64,000 bases of DNA from Anaerococcus vaginalis (GCA_018363915.1 JAGZMY010000005.1:1-64000); one strand, 5' to 3'. Numbered from the stretch's first letter, positions 39,894 through 49,629 are shown. Made by a program: numbers and translations. Notes: generated by a model from the letters alone, not told the origin.

Positions 39894-39937
39894 TTTATAA
39901 ATTCATATTATTTTTTAATAACAAAAATTATTGGCAA

Positions 39938-39962
39938 TAAAAAAAGACCCAAGTGGGTCTTA
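39938..39962 (-). terminator. Terminator of rpsU
   Basis: AAGACCC (39944-39950) pairs with GGGTCTT (39955-39961) with a short loop; T tract on the minus strand directly after the rpsU stop. Confidence 0.88.
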
Positions 39963-39967
39963 AATTA

Positions 39968-40147
39968 CTATTTTCTTCTTTTTTTTCTCTTTGCTGCCTC
40001 AGATTTCTTTTTTCTCTTTAGGCTTGGCTTTTCGTAGTGTTCTCTTTTTCTATATTCTGTTAGAACACCGGATCTTGCGCATTGTCTTTTGAATCTTTTA
40101 ATTGCACTATCTATTGATTCGTTTTCTCCAACTTTGATCTCTGTCAT
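39968..40147 (-). CDS. rpsU: 30S ribosomal protein bS21
   Basis: A 59-residue S21. MTEIKVGENESIDSAIKRFK and RQCARSGVLTEYRKREHYEKP are the family core, ending in a very basic KRKKRRK tail. The ATG at 40147 has GGGGGGA upstream; a longer reading to 40174 has no ribosome site. The HIT-rpsU order is common in Firmicutes. Confidence 0.96.
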   Translation of the reverse strand: MTEIKVGENESIDSAIKRFKRQCARSGVLTEYRKREHYEKPSLKRKKKSEAAKRKKRRK

Positions 40148-40186
40148 CTCTATCCCCCCTCTCGTATCACACAAATAAGTTTGAAA

Positions 40187-40528
40187 TCAACCTGGTGGCC
40201 ATTGTAAGGATCTTTGTGCTAAAACATGAAAGTGCATGTGTTTAACACTTTGTCCTCCATCTTCTCCTGTATTGTTGACTATTCTGTAGCCATCTTCTGC
40301 TACGTTTAGATCTTGTGTTATTTTTTTAATAACCATAAAGATATGAGAAATTATATCCTTATCTTCTTCATCTAATTTAGCCAAACTTTCTATGTGTTTT
40401 TTTGGTATAACAAGAAAATGGATAGGTGCTTGTGGATCTAGATCATTAAATGCAATTACTTTTTGATCTTCATAGATTATATCTGATGGTATTTCCCCAT
40501 CAGCAATCTTACAAAATACACAGTCCAT
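40187..40528 (-). CDS. HIT family nucleotide-binding hydrolase (HinT-like)
   Basis: A 113-residue histidine-triad protein. The zinc-type N-terminus is CVFCKIADGEIPSDIIYED, and the HxHxH triad is HMHFHVLAQ (about 98-106), the purine nucleoside phosphoramidase signature. Length is normal and the WPPG C-terminus is typical. GGGGGTGAAG lies before the ATG. Probably cotranscribed with rpsU, 40 bp downstream. Confidence 0.93.
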   Translation of the reverse strand: MDCVFCKIADGEIPSDIIYEDQKVIAFNDLDPQAPIHFLVIPKKHIESLAKLDEEDKDIISHIFMVIKKITQDLNVAEDGYRIVNNTGEDGGQSVKHMHFHVLAQRSLQWPPG

Positions 40529-40593
40529 ACTTCACCCCCATTGATAAATATAATATCATATTTTAATAAAAAGGTAAAATTTTTTTATAATTT

Positions 40594-41958
40594 TTACAAA
40601 TTTATTTCTTTTATCTTTTCTTTTTTTATAATACTTATTAATAATCCTAAAATAATTCCAAATATTGCAGGAATCAACCAACCAAATCCTAGTTCAAATG
40701 CTGGTAAATAATTTTTTGCAAAATCTACAATTCTACTTATAGAATCCGTACTTGAAATATTTTTTGGCAAAGCTTTAAGCAAATCAAAAATTGAAAATAT
40801 GGCCGTAAACAAAATAGTTAAAGAAAATATTCTCTTGTTTTTGCCAATTATTGGATATGCCAATGATAAAAATATTAAAACTATTGCAAGCGGATACAAA
40901 TACATCAAAACTGGTATTGACAAGCTAATTATTTTTTGAAGTCCTAAATTTGCTATCAAAAATGATATTAAGGTAAAAATCACAGCATAAGCTTTGTATG
41001 AAAGTGTATTTGGATACATTTGTATAAAAATTTCAGAGCAGGCAATGATTAGTCCAATAGCTGTTTTTAAACAAGCTACTATTACTATTGCAGCTAATAA
41101 AATCTTGCCGAAATTTCCCAAATAATAAAATGAAATATTAGATAAAATTCTTCCACCGTTATTGCCTAATTTCATTATATTTACAGAAGATGATGACATA
41201 AAAGATAAAGAAATATAAACTGCGCTCATAGCAATCAAACAAATTACTCCACTTTTTAAAGTTTCTTTAGCAATTTGATTTGAATCTTTTACTCCAAGTT
41301 TTCTAATACTTGAAATAATTATTATTGCAAAAGCAAGACTTGCAAGAGCATCCATTGTGTTATATCCATCAAGAATTCCTGTAAATAATGGATTTTTTTG
41401 GTAAATTTCAGTAGGTTGATTTTTTGCCAAATCTCCCATTGGTTTAATGATTGCAAAAATAACCAAAACTGACAATAAAATTAAAAAAGTTGGCGTCAAA
41501 ATTTTTCCTATATTATCCATAACTTTGCCAGGTTTTAAAGCAAAAGCTAAGACAGCAAGGAAAAATATTAATGAAAAAATAAATAAAAATAATTTTATTT
41601 TATCTTCAGAAATATTTGGAGCAATTCCAACTTCAAAAGCTACAGTTGATGTTCTTGGAATTGCAAAAAATGGTCCAATCGTCAAATACAAAGCTGTTGT
41701 AAAAAAATATGCAAATTTATCATTTACAGTCTTTCCCATTTCAAACAAACTATCATTTTTCGAAATAGCACTTGCAACAACTCCCAAAATTGGAAGTCCA
41801 ACCCCACTAATTATAAATCCCAAAACAACTTTATAAAGATTAGTTCCTGAATTTTGTCCAAGCTCAATTGGAAAAATCAAATTTCCAGCTCCAAAATACA
41901 AGCCAAACAACAAAGAACCAACTAATAAAGTTTGATTAAAACTAAGTTTTCTTTTCAT
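40594..41958 (-). CDS. brnQ: Branched-chain amino acid:cation symporter
   Basis: A 454-residue LIVCS-family carrier with about 12 transmembrane segments. Its N-terminus GLYFGAGNLIFPIELGQNSG is diagnostic of BrnQ. It imports leucine, isoleucine and valine with Na+ or H+. Length is typical. GGGGAAT lies before the ATG. A second BrnQ-family gene enters the window at its far end (63404-64000). No T-box was found upstream. Confidence 0.92.
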   Translation of the reverse strand: MKRKLSFNQTLLVGSLLFGLYFGAGNLIFPIELGQNSGTNLYKVVLGFIISGVGLPILGVVASAISKNDSLFEMGKTVNDKFAYFFTTALYLTIGPFFAIPRTSTVAFEVGIAPNISEDKIKLFLFIFSLIFFLAVLAFALKPGKVMDNIGKILTPTFLILLSVLVIFAIIKPMGDLAKNQPTEIYQKNPLFTGILDGYNTMDALASLAFAIIIISSIRKLGVKDSNQIAKETLKSGVICLIAMSAVYISLSFMSSSSVNIMKLGNNGGRILSNISFYYLGNFGKILLAAIVIVACLKTAIGLIIACSEIFIQMYPNTLSYKAYAVIFTLISFLIANLGLQKIISLSIPVLMYLYPLAIVLIFLSLAYPIIGKNKRIFSLTILFTAIFSIFDLLKALPKNISSTDSISRIVDFAKNYLPAFELGFGWLIPAIFGIILGLLISIIKKEKIKEINL

Positions 41959-42115
41959 ATTATTCCCCTATCTTTTCAAAATTAATATTTATATAAATAT
42001 TCCTAATTTTATACAAAATATTACTTAGATGAATTATAACACAAGAAAAAAAATTATAAAAGCAAATCTACATATTTCTATCAAATTTCCCAAAAAAATT
42101 TTAAAAATCAAAAAT

Positions 42116-42142
42116 AAAAAAGAGCTATCAAAAAGCTCTTTT
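42116..42142 (-). terminator. Terminator of the ClC gene
   Basis: AAAAGAGCT (42118-42126) pairs with AGCTCTTTT (42134-42142); T-rich on the minus strand. Confidence 0.82.
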
Positions 42143-42157
42143 ATATCTTACAAATAT

Positions 42158-43429
42158 TTATGATTTATTTTTTATCATAATCTCAAGAAGAGATTCATAT
42201 ATTGGTTCATTTTTAAAATTTTCTGTTAATAGATAAGCCACAAGACTTACAATTATAATTGGCAAGAAAAAATCAATTCTTCCTCCTGTCATTTCTATTA
42301 TCAAAAACATTCCTGTCAAAGGTGCTCTAACAATTGATGCAAAATGAGCTGCCATTGCAAGCATTGAAAAAATTATAATTTCATTTTCGCCAACTAAATT
42401 AAATTCAAATAAAATACAGCCATAAAAATTTCCAATTAATGAACCCATAGCAAGCAAAGGAAAAAATATTCCGCCTGGAATTCCAGAGCAAAAAGCAATT
42501 AACAAGAGCAATAATTTCATGAAATAAAAATATATTAAAGTTGAAATTTCATAATTATCTCCTTGAGCAAGAGAAATAAAATTTTCTCCACTTCCCAATA
42601 ATCTACTATCAAAAAGTAAAAAAATACTTGTGATAAAAAATGGAATTATAGATTTTATACTTTGAGAAATAGGCAAATTTTTATATAATTTTTTTCCAAA
42701 TAAAATACCCTTATTAAATAAAATTGAAGAAAACCCAACTAAAATTCCCAAAAAAATCAAATAAATCCAAAATCTCATAGATAAATTTAAATGATTTTTA
42801 ATTTTTATTACAGGATCATTTCCTATAATCAAACTTGTTACAACGCTTGATGAAATGATTGTTGATGTTATATAAATAAAATTAATTCGAGAAGTTTTTT
42901 TCATAAGTTCTTCAAGGGCAAAAGCAATAGCAGAAATTGGTGCTGTAAAAGCACTCGTAATTCCAGAAGCAGATGAGCCAATAATCATTATTTTTTTATA
43001 ATCTTCATCTAATTTAAAAATATTTGCCATAACTTCACCAAGAGAGCCTCCTATTTGAACAGAAGGACCTTCCCTTCCCAAAGTTAAACCAGAACCAATA
43101 GCAAGCAAGCCTCCAATAATTTTATTAATCAAACAAGACAAGGCACTATAATCCAATTTATCATTCAATTTCCCAGAAATTTGAGGAATTCCGCTTCCAC
43201 CAATCATAGGCTCCTTGTTTACACAAATCGAAACCAAAAAACCAATAAATAAAAATGCAAAAACAAAAATTATAGCATTTAATAAATTTTTTTGACCAAA
43301 AATTATTAAATTAGAAATTACAAACATAACTTTTGGAATTAAAAGTCTAAATAAACTTACTATAAGACCTGCACATAAACCAATTATAATTGAAATTAAC
43401 AATAATTTATAAGAAATACGTTTTTTCAT
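42158..43429 (-). CDS. ClC-type chloride transporter
   Basis: A 423-residue ClC protein with the canonical anion-pathway motifs GGSGIPQ (77-83), GREGP (118-122, gating E120) and GIPGGIFFP (about 322-330). The internal proton glutamate in FALEE (about 176-180) points to a Cl-/H+ exchanger rather than a channel. No CBS domains. These motifs differ from fluoride-specific ClC-F proteins. The ATG at 43429 is preceded by GGGGTTAG; the ORF could be read from 43465, but that start lies inside the upstream peptidase gene. It follows that gene by 10 bp, so the two form an operon. Confidence 0.9.
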   Translation of the reverse strand: MKKRISYKLLLISIIIGLCAGLIVSLFRLLIPKVMFVISNLIIFGQKNLLNAIIFVFAFLFIGFLVSICVNKEPMIGGSGIPQISGKLNDKLDYSALSCLINKIIGGLLAIGSGLTLGREGPSVQIGGSLGEVMANIFKLDEDYKKIMIIGSSASGITSAFTAPISAIAFALEELMKKTSRINFIYITSTIISSSVVTSLIIGNDPVIKIKNHLNLSMRFWIYLIFLGILVGFSSILFNKGILFGKKLYKNLPISQSIKSIIPFFITSIFLLFDSRLLGSGENFISLAQGDNYEISTLIYFYFMKLLLLLIAFCSGIPGGIFFPLLAMGSLIGNFYGCILFEFNLVGENEIIIFSMLAMAAHFASIVRAPLTGMFLIIEMTGGRIDFFLPIIIVSLVAYLLTENFKNEPIYESLLEIMIKNKS

Positions 43430-43439
43430 TCTAACCCCA

Positions 43440-44246
43440 TTAATAAACCAACCAAATATTTGCAATTTGATCTTTGATGCTATTATATGACCAAGATTTC
43501 TCAGAATTTTTCATAGAATTTGGATCATTTATAACAAATCTTCCATTTTTATAAGAATCAATAACCAAAATATGTCCAAACAAAGTAAAATATCCCTTAT
43601 TCACAGAAACAATAAGACTTCCCCTGTCAAGAGCATTAATCATAGCGTCTTTATCATTTTCAATATTTTCAATATTATGGCCATATTTATTAGCCTCATC
43701 AGCAAAAAATTTCCACTCAATGCCTTCACTTCCCATATAAGATTGAGCATCCTGAGCAATATTTGAAGGACTAATATCCAAATTTGGATTTAATCTTTTT
43801 AAAACCATAGCCATAGAAGTAGGACCACAACCCGCAAATCCAATATTAGAATTTCCCAATTTATTATAGGCCCACCTATTATCCCATTGTAAAAAATAAG
43901 GAGTAAGTCTTCCATAATTTACACTTTCACCAGGATAATATTCAAAATCAACTATTCCATTTTTCAAATTATAAACAAACTCACAAGTATCTATATCATT
44001 TCCAACAAGATAAATTTCACTGTCAGTTAAGCTATCAAAATTTTCATAAAGCCAATTAATTTTTTCATTATCATCTTTGTGTTTTTCAATATTTTTATAT
44101 AATTCATCCATATCATCAGTTTTTTCCTTATTAAAAATAAGGCCAATCAGATCATCAACCCCTCCCGTAATCGAACTTGATTTAACTAATGAAAAAATAA
44201 TTACAACTAAAAAAATAAGAAAAATAAATTTAAAAAATTTTTTCAT
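43440..44246 (-). CDS. Membrane-anchored C39-like cysteine peptidase
   Basis: A 268-residue paralogue of the lipoprotein at 27431-28327. Its N-terminal anchor (about 4-22) has no lipobox. The shared C-terminal domain (about 115-268) has LQWDNRWAY, catalytic C140 in AGCGPTS, H225 in FGHILVID and D241 in INDPNS. The motif VGNDIDTCEFVYN is also shared and lies outside the catalytic core. The substrate is unknown. The start codon lacks a Shine-Dalgarno and sits exactly 6 nt after a minus-strand TATATT (44258-44253), so a leaderless mRNA is possible. It is cotranscribed with the ClC gene. Confidence 0.8.
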   Translation of the reverse strand: MKKFFKFIFLIFLVVIIFSLVKSSSITGGVDDLIGLIFNKEKTDDMDELYKNIEKHKDDNEKINWLYENFDSLTDSEIYLVGNDIDTCEFVYNLKNGIVDFEYYPGESVNYGRLTPYFLQWDNRWAYNKLGNSNIGFAGCGPTSMAMVLKRLNPNLDISPSNIAQDAQSYMGSEGIEWKFFADEANKYGHNIENIENDKDAMINALDRGSLIVSVNKGYFTLFGHILVIDSYKNGRFVINDPNSMKNSEKSWSYNSIKDQIANIWLVY

Positions 44247-44351
44247 ACATTTAATATATCATAAGCACATAAAATTTAATAGTAGACATAATAATTGTTT
44301 TAATTCTAATTTTTTATTTTTAAAAATTTTATGATATTTGAAATTTAAAAT

Positions 44352-44380
44352 AAAAAAGAAGGTGTTACCCCTCTTTTTAT
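44352..44380 (-). terminator. Terminator of the GH25 gene
   Basis: Imperfect stem AAGAGGGGT/ACCTTCTT on the minus strand, followed by six T. Confidence 0.6.
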
Positions 44381-44416
44381 TAATTACTATTTAAAATTAT
44401 AAAAAATTTGTATAAT

Positions 44417-46585
44417 TTACACATACATAATATTCATATCTACATTGCCTCTTATGCCATTAACCTTTCCTTGAGATGAATATTGCCATGTAGTATAAGG
44501 ACCTTTATAATCACATTTATAATTATATTGCGCAACCCATACAGGGTATTTTGGAGATATTTTATTCATATTAATTTGATTATTTAAATAAGAAGTATAT
44601 GAATAAAATGAGCCTTTATATCCTAATCTTGTAATTTCATCAAGAAATGCTAATGAAACTTCCGCGTCTTTTTCTTTTCCAATTTTATAAGTTCTTCCAT
44701 AATATCCATTAGATTCTGAGTATAACTCTCTATCAAATGCTACTGGTAATGTAAGTTTTGATTTATATGGTCTAATTATTGAATCCACATATCTAGCTTC
44801 TAAAATAGCTTCATCTCTTGTTATAGCTTGTGAATAATGATATATTCCTACTTGCAAACCAGCATTTAAAGCTCCTCTTATATGTGAATCAAATTTACTA
44901 TCTTTATATAGTTTTCCATTAGATGCATAGGAACCTGAAGATCTAATTATAACAAAATCTATTCCCGCTTTTTTTATTTCATTCCAATTAACAATTTCAT
45001 TCCAAACTGAAATATCTATGCCAACTTTTGATTTTAAATATCCATTATTGTCAAAATAATATTTTAAGCCATTAATCATTACATGCCCTTTGGCTATACT
45101 TCCATCAGAAAAAGAATATGATGTTTTACCATTCTTTATAAACCAACCTGTGCTAACTTTTGATGCACTTCCATCACTTCCCATATAATATGAAACTTTA
45201 GGACCAAATGTTATTATTTGATTTACATACAACTCTCCAAAATTATTTTTTGAAAAATATTTTTTACCATTTTCTTCTATCCAACCTATTTGAGATAATA
45301 TGCCTGTATTTATATCTGAATGTCTTAATACTCCGTTATCTTCAAATACAGATTTTAATACGTAACCATTATTTCCTAAATAATACGCTACTTTTGGGCC
45401 AAAGGTTATTATTTGATTTCTATATAATTCTCCAAAATTATTTTTTGAAAAATATTTTTTACCATTTTCTTCTATCCAACCTGTTTGAGATAATATGCCT
45501 GTATTTATATCTGAATGTCTTAATATTCCGTTATCTTCAAATACAGATTTTAGTACATAACCATTATTTCCTAAATAATACGCTACTTTTGGGCCAAAGG
45601 TTATTATTTGATTTCTATATAATTCTCCAAAATTATTTTTTGAAAAATATTTTTTATCATTTTCTTCTATCCAACCTGTTTGAGATAACATGCCTGTATT
45701 TATATCTGAATGTCTTAATACTCCGTTATCTTCAAACACAGATTTTAATACGTAACCATTATTTCCTAAATAATACGCTACTTTTGGCCCAAAAGTTATT
45801 ATTTGGTTTCTATATAATTCTCCAAAATTATTTTTTGAAAAATATTTTTTACCATTTTCTTCTATCCAACCTGTTTGAGATAATATGCCTGTATTTATGT
45901 CTGAATGTCTTAATACTCCGTTATCTTCAAACACAGATTTTAATACATAACCATTATTTCCTAAATAATACGCTACTTTTGGGCCAAAAGTTATTATTTG
46001 GTTTACATATAGTTCTCCATTCTTTTTACAAAAATATCTTTTGCCATCATAGTCTATCCAACCAGTATCAACAAGTTTATTATCATCTATGTTCATACAA
46101 TAAATTTTTCCGTTTTCTTTATAAATTTTAAAACGTTTTTGATTTAGATTTGATTGACTCTTTACATTTTCAAATGACTTATCATCTGATATACTCAAAC
46201 TTTCTTCATTTTCAACATTTTTAATAATATTTGTTGAATCTTTTTTATCTTCTATATTATCTATTTTTTCTTGATTATCTTTGCTGTTATTGTAATTTAA
46301 ATTACTGTCTTTTTCTTCATTGCTTTCATCATCTATTGATTCTTTTTCATTTATTATAGTTTTATCAACAGAATTTTGATTCTCTTTCTCTAAGCTATTT
46401 TCTTTAGAAGAATTTATTGTTTCTTCATTATTTAATTTATCATCAGAACTTAAATCTGATTCAATCTTATAATTTGTTGATATTTGATCTACAGCTTTTT
46501 GCACTCCATCATCAGCATAGCTAATAGCAGAACTTCCTACTAACATAATTGCTGACAAACTAATTATTTTTGCAATTTTCTTCAC
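44417..46585 (-). CDS. Secreted GH25 lysozyme with tandem cell-wall-binding repeats
   Basis: A 722-residue exported muramidase-like protein. The signal peptide is 1-24. An acidic, N/S/E/K-rich region of low complexity (about 25-150) follows. Then come five copies of a 64-65-residue repeat starting GWIEENGKKYFS (from about 175, 239, 304, 369, 434), related to CW_binding_1 wall-binding repeats, plus a GWF/YYF unit (about 482-515). The GH25 domain (about 520-722) has D524 in GIDIS, the catalytic pair D618 and E620 in AFDRE, and the final VDMN. It should cut glycan strands while docked on the wall. The start is GTG, with AGGAG upstream. Confidence 0.9.
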   Translation of the reverse strand: MKKIAKIISLSAIMLVGSSAISYADDGVQKAVDQISTNYKIESDLSSDDKLNNEETINSSKENSLEKENQNSVDKTIINEKESIDDESNEEKDSNLNYNNSKDNQEKIDNIEDKKDSTNIIKNVENEESLSISDDKSFENVKSQSNLNQKRFKIYKENGKIYCMNIDDNKLVDTGWIDYDGKRYFCKKNGELYVNQIITFGPKVAYYLGNNGYVLKSVFEDNGVLRHSDINTGILSQTGWIEENGKKYFSKNNFGELYRNQIITFGPKVAYYLGNNGYVLKSVFEDNGVLRHSDINTGMLSQTGWIEENDKKYFSKNNFGELYRNQIITFGPKVAYYLGNNGYVLKSVFEDNGILRHSDINTGILSQTGWIEENGKKYFSKNNFGELYRNQIITFGPKVAYYLGNNGYVLKSVFEDNGVLRHSDINTGILSQIGWIEENGKKYFSKNNFGELYVNQIITFGPKVSYYMGSDGSASKVSTGWFIKNGKTSYSFSDGSIAKGHVMINGLKYYFDNNGYLKSKVGIDISVWNEIVNWNEIKKAGIDFVIIRSSGSYASNGKLYKDSKFDSHIRGALNAGLQVGIYHYSQAITRDEAILEARYVDSIIRPYKSKLTLPVAFDRELYSESNGYYGRTYKIGKEKDAEVSLAFLDEITRLGYKGSFYSYTSYLNNQINMNKISPKYPVWVAQYNYKCDYKGPYTTWQYSSQGKVNGIRGNVDMNIMYV
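45145..46063 (-). repeat. 195-bp tandem repeats in the GH25 gene
   Basis: Three full 195-bp units, one 192-bp unit and a partial one encode the wall-binding repeats. They are nearly identical at the nucleotide level, which points to recent duplication or gene conversion. Confidence 0.9.
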
Positions 46586-46770
46586 TCAATTTCTCCTTAA
46601 ATATTGATTTCTTATTTTAAATCTTAAAAACTACACACTTTTTTTATGTATAGTCACTTTTTATATCATATTACACAAAAAAATAAAAAGCAAGAGTTTG
46701 AAATACAAAAATTTTATAAGTTAATAAGATGAAGTTATTTATTAAACGCAAATCTATATTAATATAAAAT

Positions 46771-47667
46771 TTAATTATTTTTAGGCATATAAATTTCTAC
46801 ATGTTTTTCTAATATTTCTATTTGACATGGAAGTTGTTCGTTTATTTCTCCATCCATGTCTAATTCTATTTTTTTATCTTCCAAATTTTTTATTGATAAT
46901 TTTTTACAGGTAAATGATTTTATATTTTCGTTTTCGTCAACTTTACCAAATAGCATATCTTTTGCTGCATCTACTTTTGACATTATTCCTTCGTCTGTCA
47001 TCACAAATACATTTAAATATCCATCGCTAAGGTCTGCCTTATCTTTGGAAAATTCTAGATTGCCAATTTTATTTACTGTCATAACATATACCAAAGATGC
47101 TTTGCACTCAAAAGATTTATCTTCGTATTCAATTTTTATATCTACTGTTTCATCTTTTGGTAATGTTTTTAAAACATTTTTAACGTAAGCAAATCCTCCC
47201 AATTTTTCTTTTTCTTTTGAATCTGTTGATGTTGTTGCTTCTATTAATTTTCCAAAACAAACATAATACGAAAAATATGTGTCGTTACATTTTCCTATAT
47301 CAACTTTTTTTGTTTTTTCAAATGATAATTTTTCAATCGCCTCACAAAGATCATTTGAACCACCTATTAATTGCATATAGGTGTTATTTGTTCCACCTGG
47401 CAATAAGCCAATTTTTGGTCTGTAGTCCATTTTGGAAACTCCATTTATTACTTCATTAAATGTTCCATCTCCTCCTACTACAAATATTGAATCAAATTTT
47501 TCTTCGCAAGCTGTTTTTGCAAAATTTTCTCCGTCATTTTCTTTTTGTGTTTTTTTATCAATAATTTCATCAAATTCATCTTGTAATTTTTCTTTTAATT
47601 TTTCCATAAATTCATCATTCTTAACATCGCCTGAATTTGGATTTTCAATTAGCATACATTTTTTCAT
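46771..47667 (-). CDS. Diacylglycerol kinase-family lipid kinase
   Basis: A 298-residue DAGK_cat protein of the DgkB/YegS/BmrU group. It begins with NPNSGD (9-14), the nucleotide-binding motif VGGDGTFNEVING (about 64-76) and LPGGTNNTYM (about 88-97), which replaces the usual GTxND. The acidic ELDMDGE near the C-terminus is the second catalytic region. It probably phosphorylates diacylglycerol for lipid recycling. GGAGATATT lies before the ATG. Confidence 0.9.
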   Translation of the reverse strand: MKKCMLIENPNSGDVKNDEFMEKLKEKLQDEFDEIIDKKTQKENDGENFAKTACEEKFDSIFVVGGDGTFNEVINGVSKMDYRPKIGLLPGGTNNTYMQLIGGSNDLCEAIEKLSFEKTKKVDIGKCNDTYFSYYVCFGKLIEATTSTDSKEKEKLGGFAYVKNVLKTLPKDETVDIKIEYEDKSFECKASLVYVMTVNKIGNLEFSKDKADLSDGYLNVFVMTDEGIMSKVDAAKDMLFGKVDENENIKSFTCKKLSIKNLEDKKIELDMDGEINEQLPCQIEILEKHVEIYMPKNN

Positions 47668-47742
47668 AATATCTCCTAGTGTGAGTTAATTTAAATTTTT
47701 TATTTCTTTCTACTTTTAAAATATACCCAAATTTAAATCAAT

Positions 47743-47797
47743 TAAAAAACAGAATAAAACATTTAAAAATTTTTCAATTTCTAAATATTTTATTCTG
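47743..47797 (-). terminator. Terminator of the exonuclease III gene
   Basis: CAGAATAAAA (47750-47759) pairs with TTTTATTCTG (47788-47797), with further inner pairing and six T on the minus strand. Confidence 0.85.
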
Positions 47798-47808
47798 CAA
47801 ATTTAAAA

Positions 47809-48636
47809 TTATATATCTATTGATAAATATATTGGTGTATGATCTTGTCTGTCTCCAGAATCTATCATATTAGATTCTTTTATTTTATCTTTTATTCTGT
47901 CTGATACTATAAAATAATCTATTCTCCAGCCAGAATTATTAATCTTACTTGTCTTTACTCTTTGTGCCCACCAAGTATATTTTCCTTCAACATCTCCATG
48001 AATATGTCTAAATGTATCTACAAAACCTTTGTTTAATAAATTTGTAAATCCATTTCTTTCTTCATCTGTAAAGCCAGCTGATTCATGATTATTTTCTGGA
48101 TGTTTCAAATCAATTTCTTTGTGTGCAACATTAAAATCTCCGCAAGCAATTACTGCTTTGTTTTTGTCTAAATTTTCCAAATAATTTGCAAATTTTTCAT
48201 CCCAAATTTGTCTTAACCCAAGTCTGTTTAGACCATTTCCTGCATTTGGTGTATAGACTTGTGTCAAATAAAAATTTTCAAACTCTAAAGTAATAATTCT
48301 TGCTTCTTGGTCCATTGTATCTGGGGCATCCAAAACTGGAAAAGTAATTTTTGTTTGAATATTTTTTTTATAAAGCGTTAGACATCCTGCGTATGATTTT
48401 CTTGCAGGCTCTTGGGAGCTTACCCATGCGTAATCATAGGATGGAAAATATTCTTCTAAAATTTTTTGATGTTTTTTGCTAGGACCAGTTCTTGGTAATT
48501 TTGTTTCTTGAAGACAAATCACATCGGCGTCTTCACTAATTATAGTTTTTAAAACTTCCCTTGACATAACAGCTCTATTTGAATCACTTGTAAGAGCAGC
48601 ATTTAGGGAATCTATATTCCATGAAATAAACTTCAT
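47809..48636 (-). CDS. xth: Exodeoxyribonuclease III / AP endonuclease
   Basis: A 275-residue ExoIII-family nuclease for base-excision repair. The metal and catalytic residues are in WNIDSLN (6-12), LQETKL (about 42-47), YTPNAG (about 128-133), GDFNVAH (about 164-170), W-R-IDYF (about 237-241) and the terminal DHTPI (about 266-270, usually DHCPI). It lacks extensions. GGAG precedes the ATG. It diverges from the zinc peptidase gene. Confidence 0.94.
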   Translation of the reverse strand: MKFISWNIDSLNAALTSDSNRAVMSREVLKTIISEDADVICLQETKLPRTGPSKKHQKILEEYFPSYDYAWVSSQEPARKSYAGCLTLYKKNIQTKITFPVLDAPDTMDQEARIITLEFENFYLTQVYTPNAGNGLNRLGLRQIWDEKFANYLENLDKNKAVIACGDFNVAHKEIDLKHPENNHESAGFTDEERNGFTNLLNKGFVDTFRHIHGDVEGKYTWWAQRVKTSKINNSGWRIDYFIVSDRIKDKIKESNMIDSGDRQDHTPIYLSIDI

Positions 48637-48721
48637 TGTATCTCCTTTAATTTATATTATTAAAAATATTTTACCAAAACTTTAAAATATTACCAATTTA
48701 TTATCAAAAATAAATATTAAC

Positions 48722-48750
48722 TTGTTTAAATTAGGGTATTAATTTAATAT
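48722..48750 (+). promoter_or_regulatory. Promoter of the zinc peptidase gene
   Basis: TTGTTT (48722-48727), 17 bp, TAATAT (48745-48750), about 20 bp before the start codon. Confidence 0.5.
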
Positions 48751-48769
48751 AAAAAAATTGGAGGTTAAT

Positions 48770-49627
48770 ATGAAGTGGAAAAATAGGAGAAAAAGTTCCA
48801 ATGTAAATAGAGGCTCTGGTGCACCAGTTGTTTTTGGTGGTGGAATTGGTGGACTTATTTTAGTTCTTATTTTATATTTTCTTGGAGCAGATCCTTCTGT
48901 TATAAATAATAAAAATGTAAATGAACCACAAGAAAATAGGTATGAAGAAACTATTTCTGAAAATCAAAAAGAATTGGAAGATTTTCTTTCTGTTGTTCTT
49001 GCTGATACAGAAGATATGTGGCATGAAAAATTTTTTGAATATAATTTGACTTACAAGGAGCCAAGCATGACTCTTTATACAAAAACAACAAAGTCATCTT
49101 GTGGAATAGCTCAATCTGGTATGGGACCATTTTATTGTCCCCTTGATGAAGCGATTTACATTGATGTTTCTTTTTATGATGAATTAAAAAATACATTTGG
49201 AGCTGGTGGAGATTTTGCTTTTGCTTATGTCCTTGCTCACGAAGTTGGCCATCACGTTCAAAATGAATTAGGAATATTAAATCAAACTCAACAACTTCAA
49301 AAAGAATTATCCGAAAAAGATTACAATAAATATTCAGTAGCTCAAGAATTGCAAGCCGATTATTTTGCTGGAGTTTACGCATATTTTTCAAAAGAAAATG
49401 GATATTTAGAAAAAGGAGATATTGAAGAAGCAATGAAAGCTGCATCATCAATTGGAGATGATAAAATTCAAGAAATGTCTGGCTCAAGTATAAATCCAGA
49501 TAGATTTACTCACGGATCAAGCAAAGATAGAAAAAATGCCTTTGACATGGGATACAAATATCATGACATTGAACATTCCATGGAATTTTACAAAAATTTG
49601 GATTATGAAATTAAAATTAGTATTTAA
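48770..49627 (+). CDS. YpfJ-family neutral zinc metallopeptidase
   Basis: A 285-residue zinc peptidase-like protein. A basic N-terminus and one transmembrane segment (about 21-40) leave the rest outside the cell. The HExxH zinc motif is HEVGH (157-161) and a third ligand glutamate is likely in AQELQADYFAGVYA. SGMGPFYCPLDEAIYID is the family signature. The physiological substrate is unknown. The ATG at 48770 follows GGAGGT; a TTG four codons upstream forms part of that ribosome site and is rejected. Confidence 0.88.
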   Translation: MKWKNRRKSSNVNRGSGAPVVFGGGIGGLILVLILYFLGADPSVINNKNVNEPQENRYEETISENQKELEDFLSVVLADTEDMWHEKFFEYNLTYKEPSMTLYTKTTKSSCGIAQSGMGPFYCPLDEAIYIDVSFYDELKNTFGAGGDFAFAYVLAHEVGHHVQNELGILNQTQQLQKELSEKDYNKYSVAQELQADYFAGVYAYFSKENGYLEKGDIEEAMKAASSIGDDKIQEMSGSSINPDRFTHGSSKDRKNAFDMGYKYHDIEHSMEFYKNLDYEIKISI

Positions 49628-49629
49628 AA

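Noticed and set aside
42158..43429. ClC protein as a fluoride exporter, given the fluoride riboswitch at 33.9 kb.
   Set aside because: It has GSGIP and GREGP, the chloride-type motifs, not the altered ones of ClC-F, and it has no riboswitch of its own.
45145..46063. CRISPR-like periodicity.
   Set aside because: The 195-bp repeats are coding and contiguous, with no spacers and no cas genes nearby.
45208..46131. A 307-residue open frame on the plus strand opposite the GH25 repeats.
   Set aside because: It is the antisense shadow of the 195-bp repeats, is rich in Leu/Tyr/Phe without a fold pattern, and has no ribosome site; the minus-strand protein has a signal peptide, wall-binding repeats and catalytic residues.
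48724..48736. SigB promoter before the zinc peptidase gene (GTTTAA and GGGTAT are both present).
   Set aside because: The two boxes are only 4 bp apart instead of 12-15.
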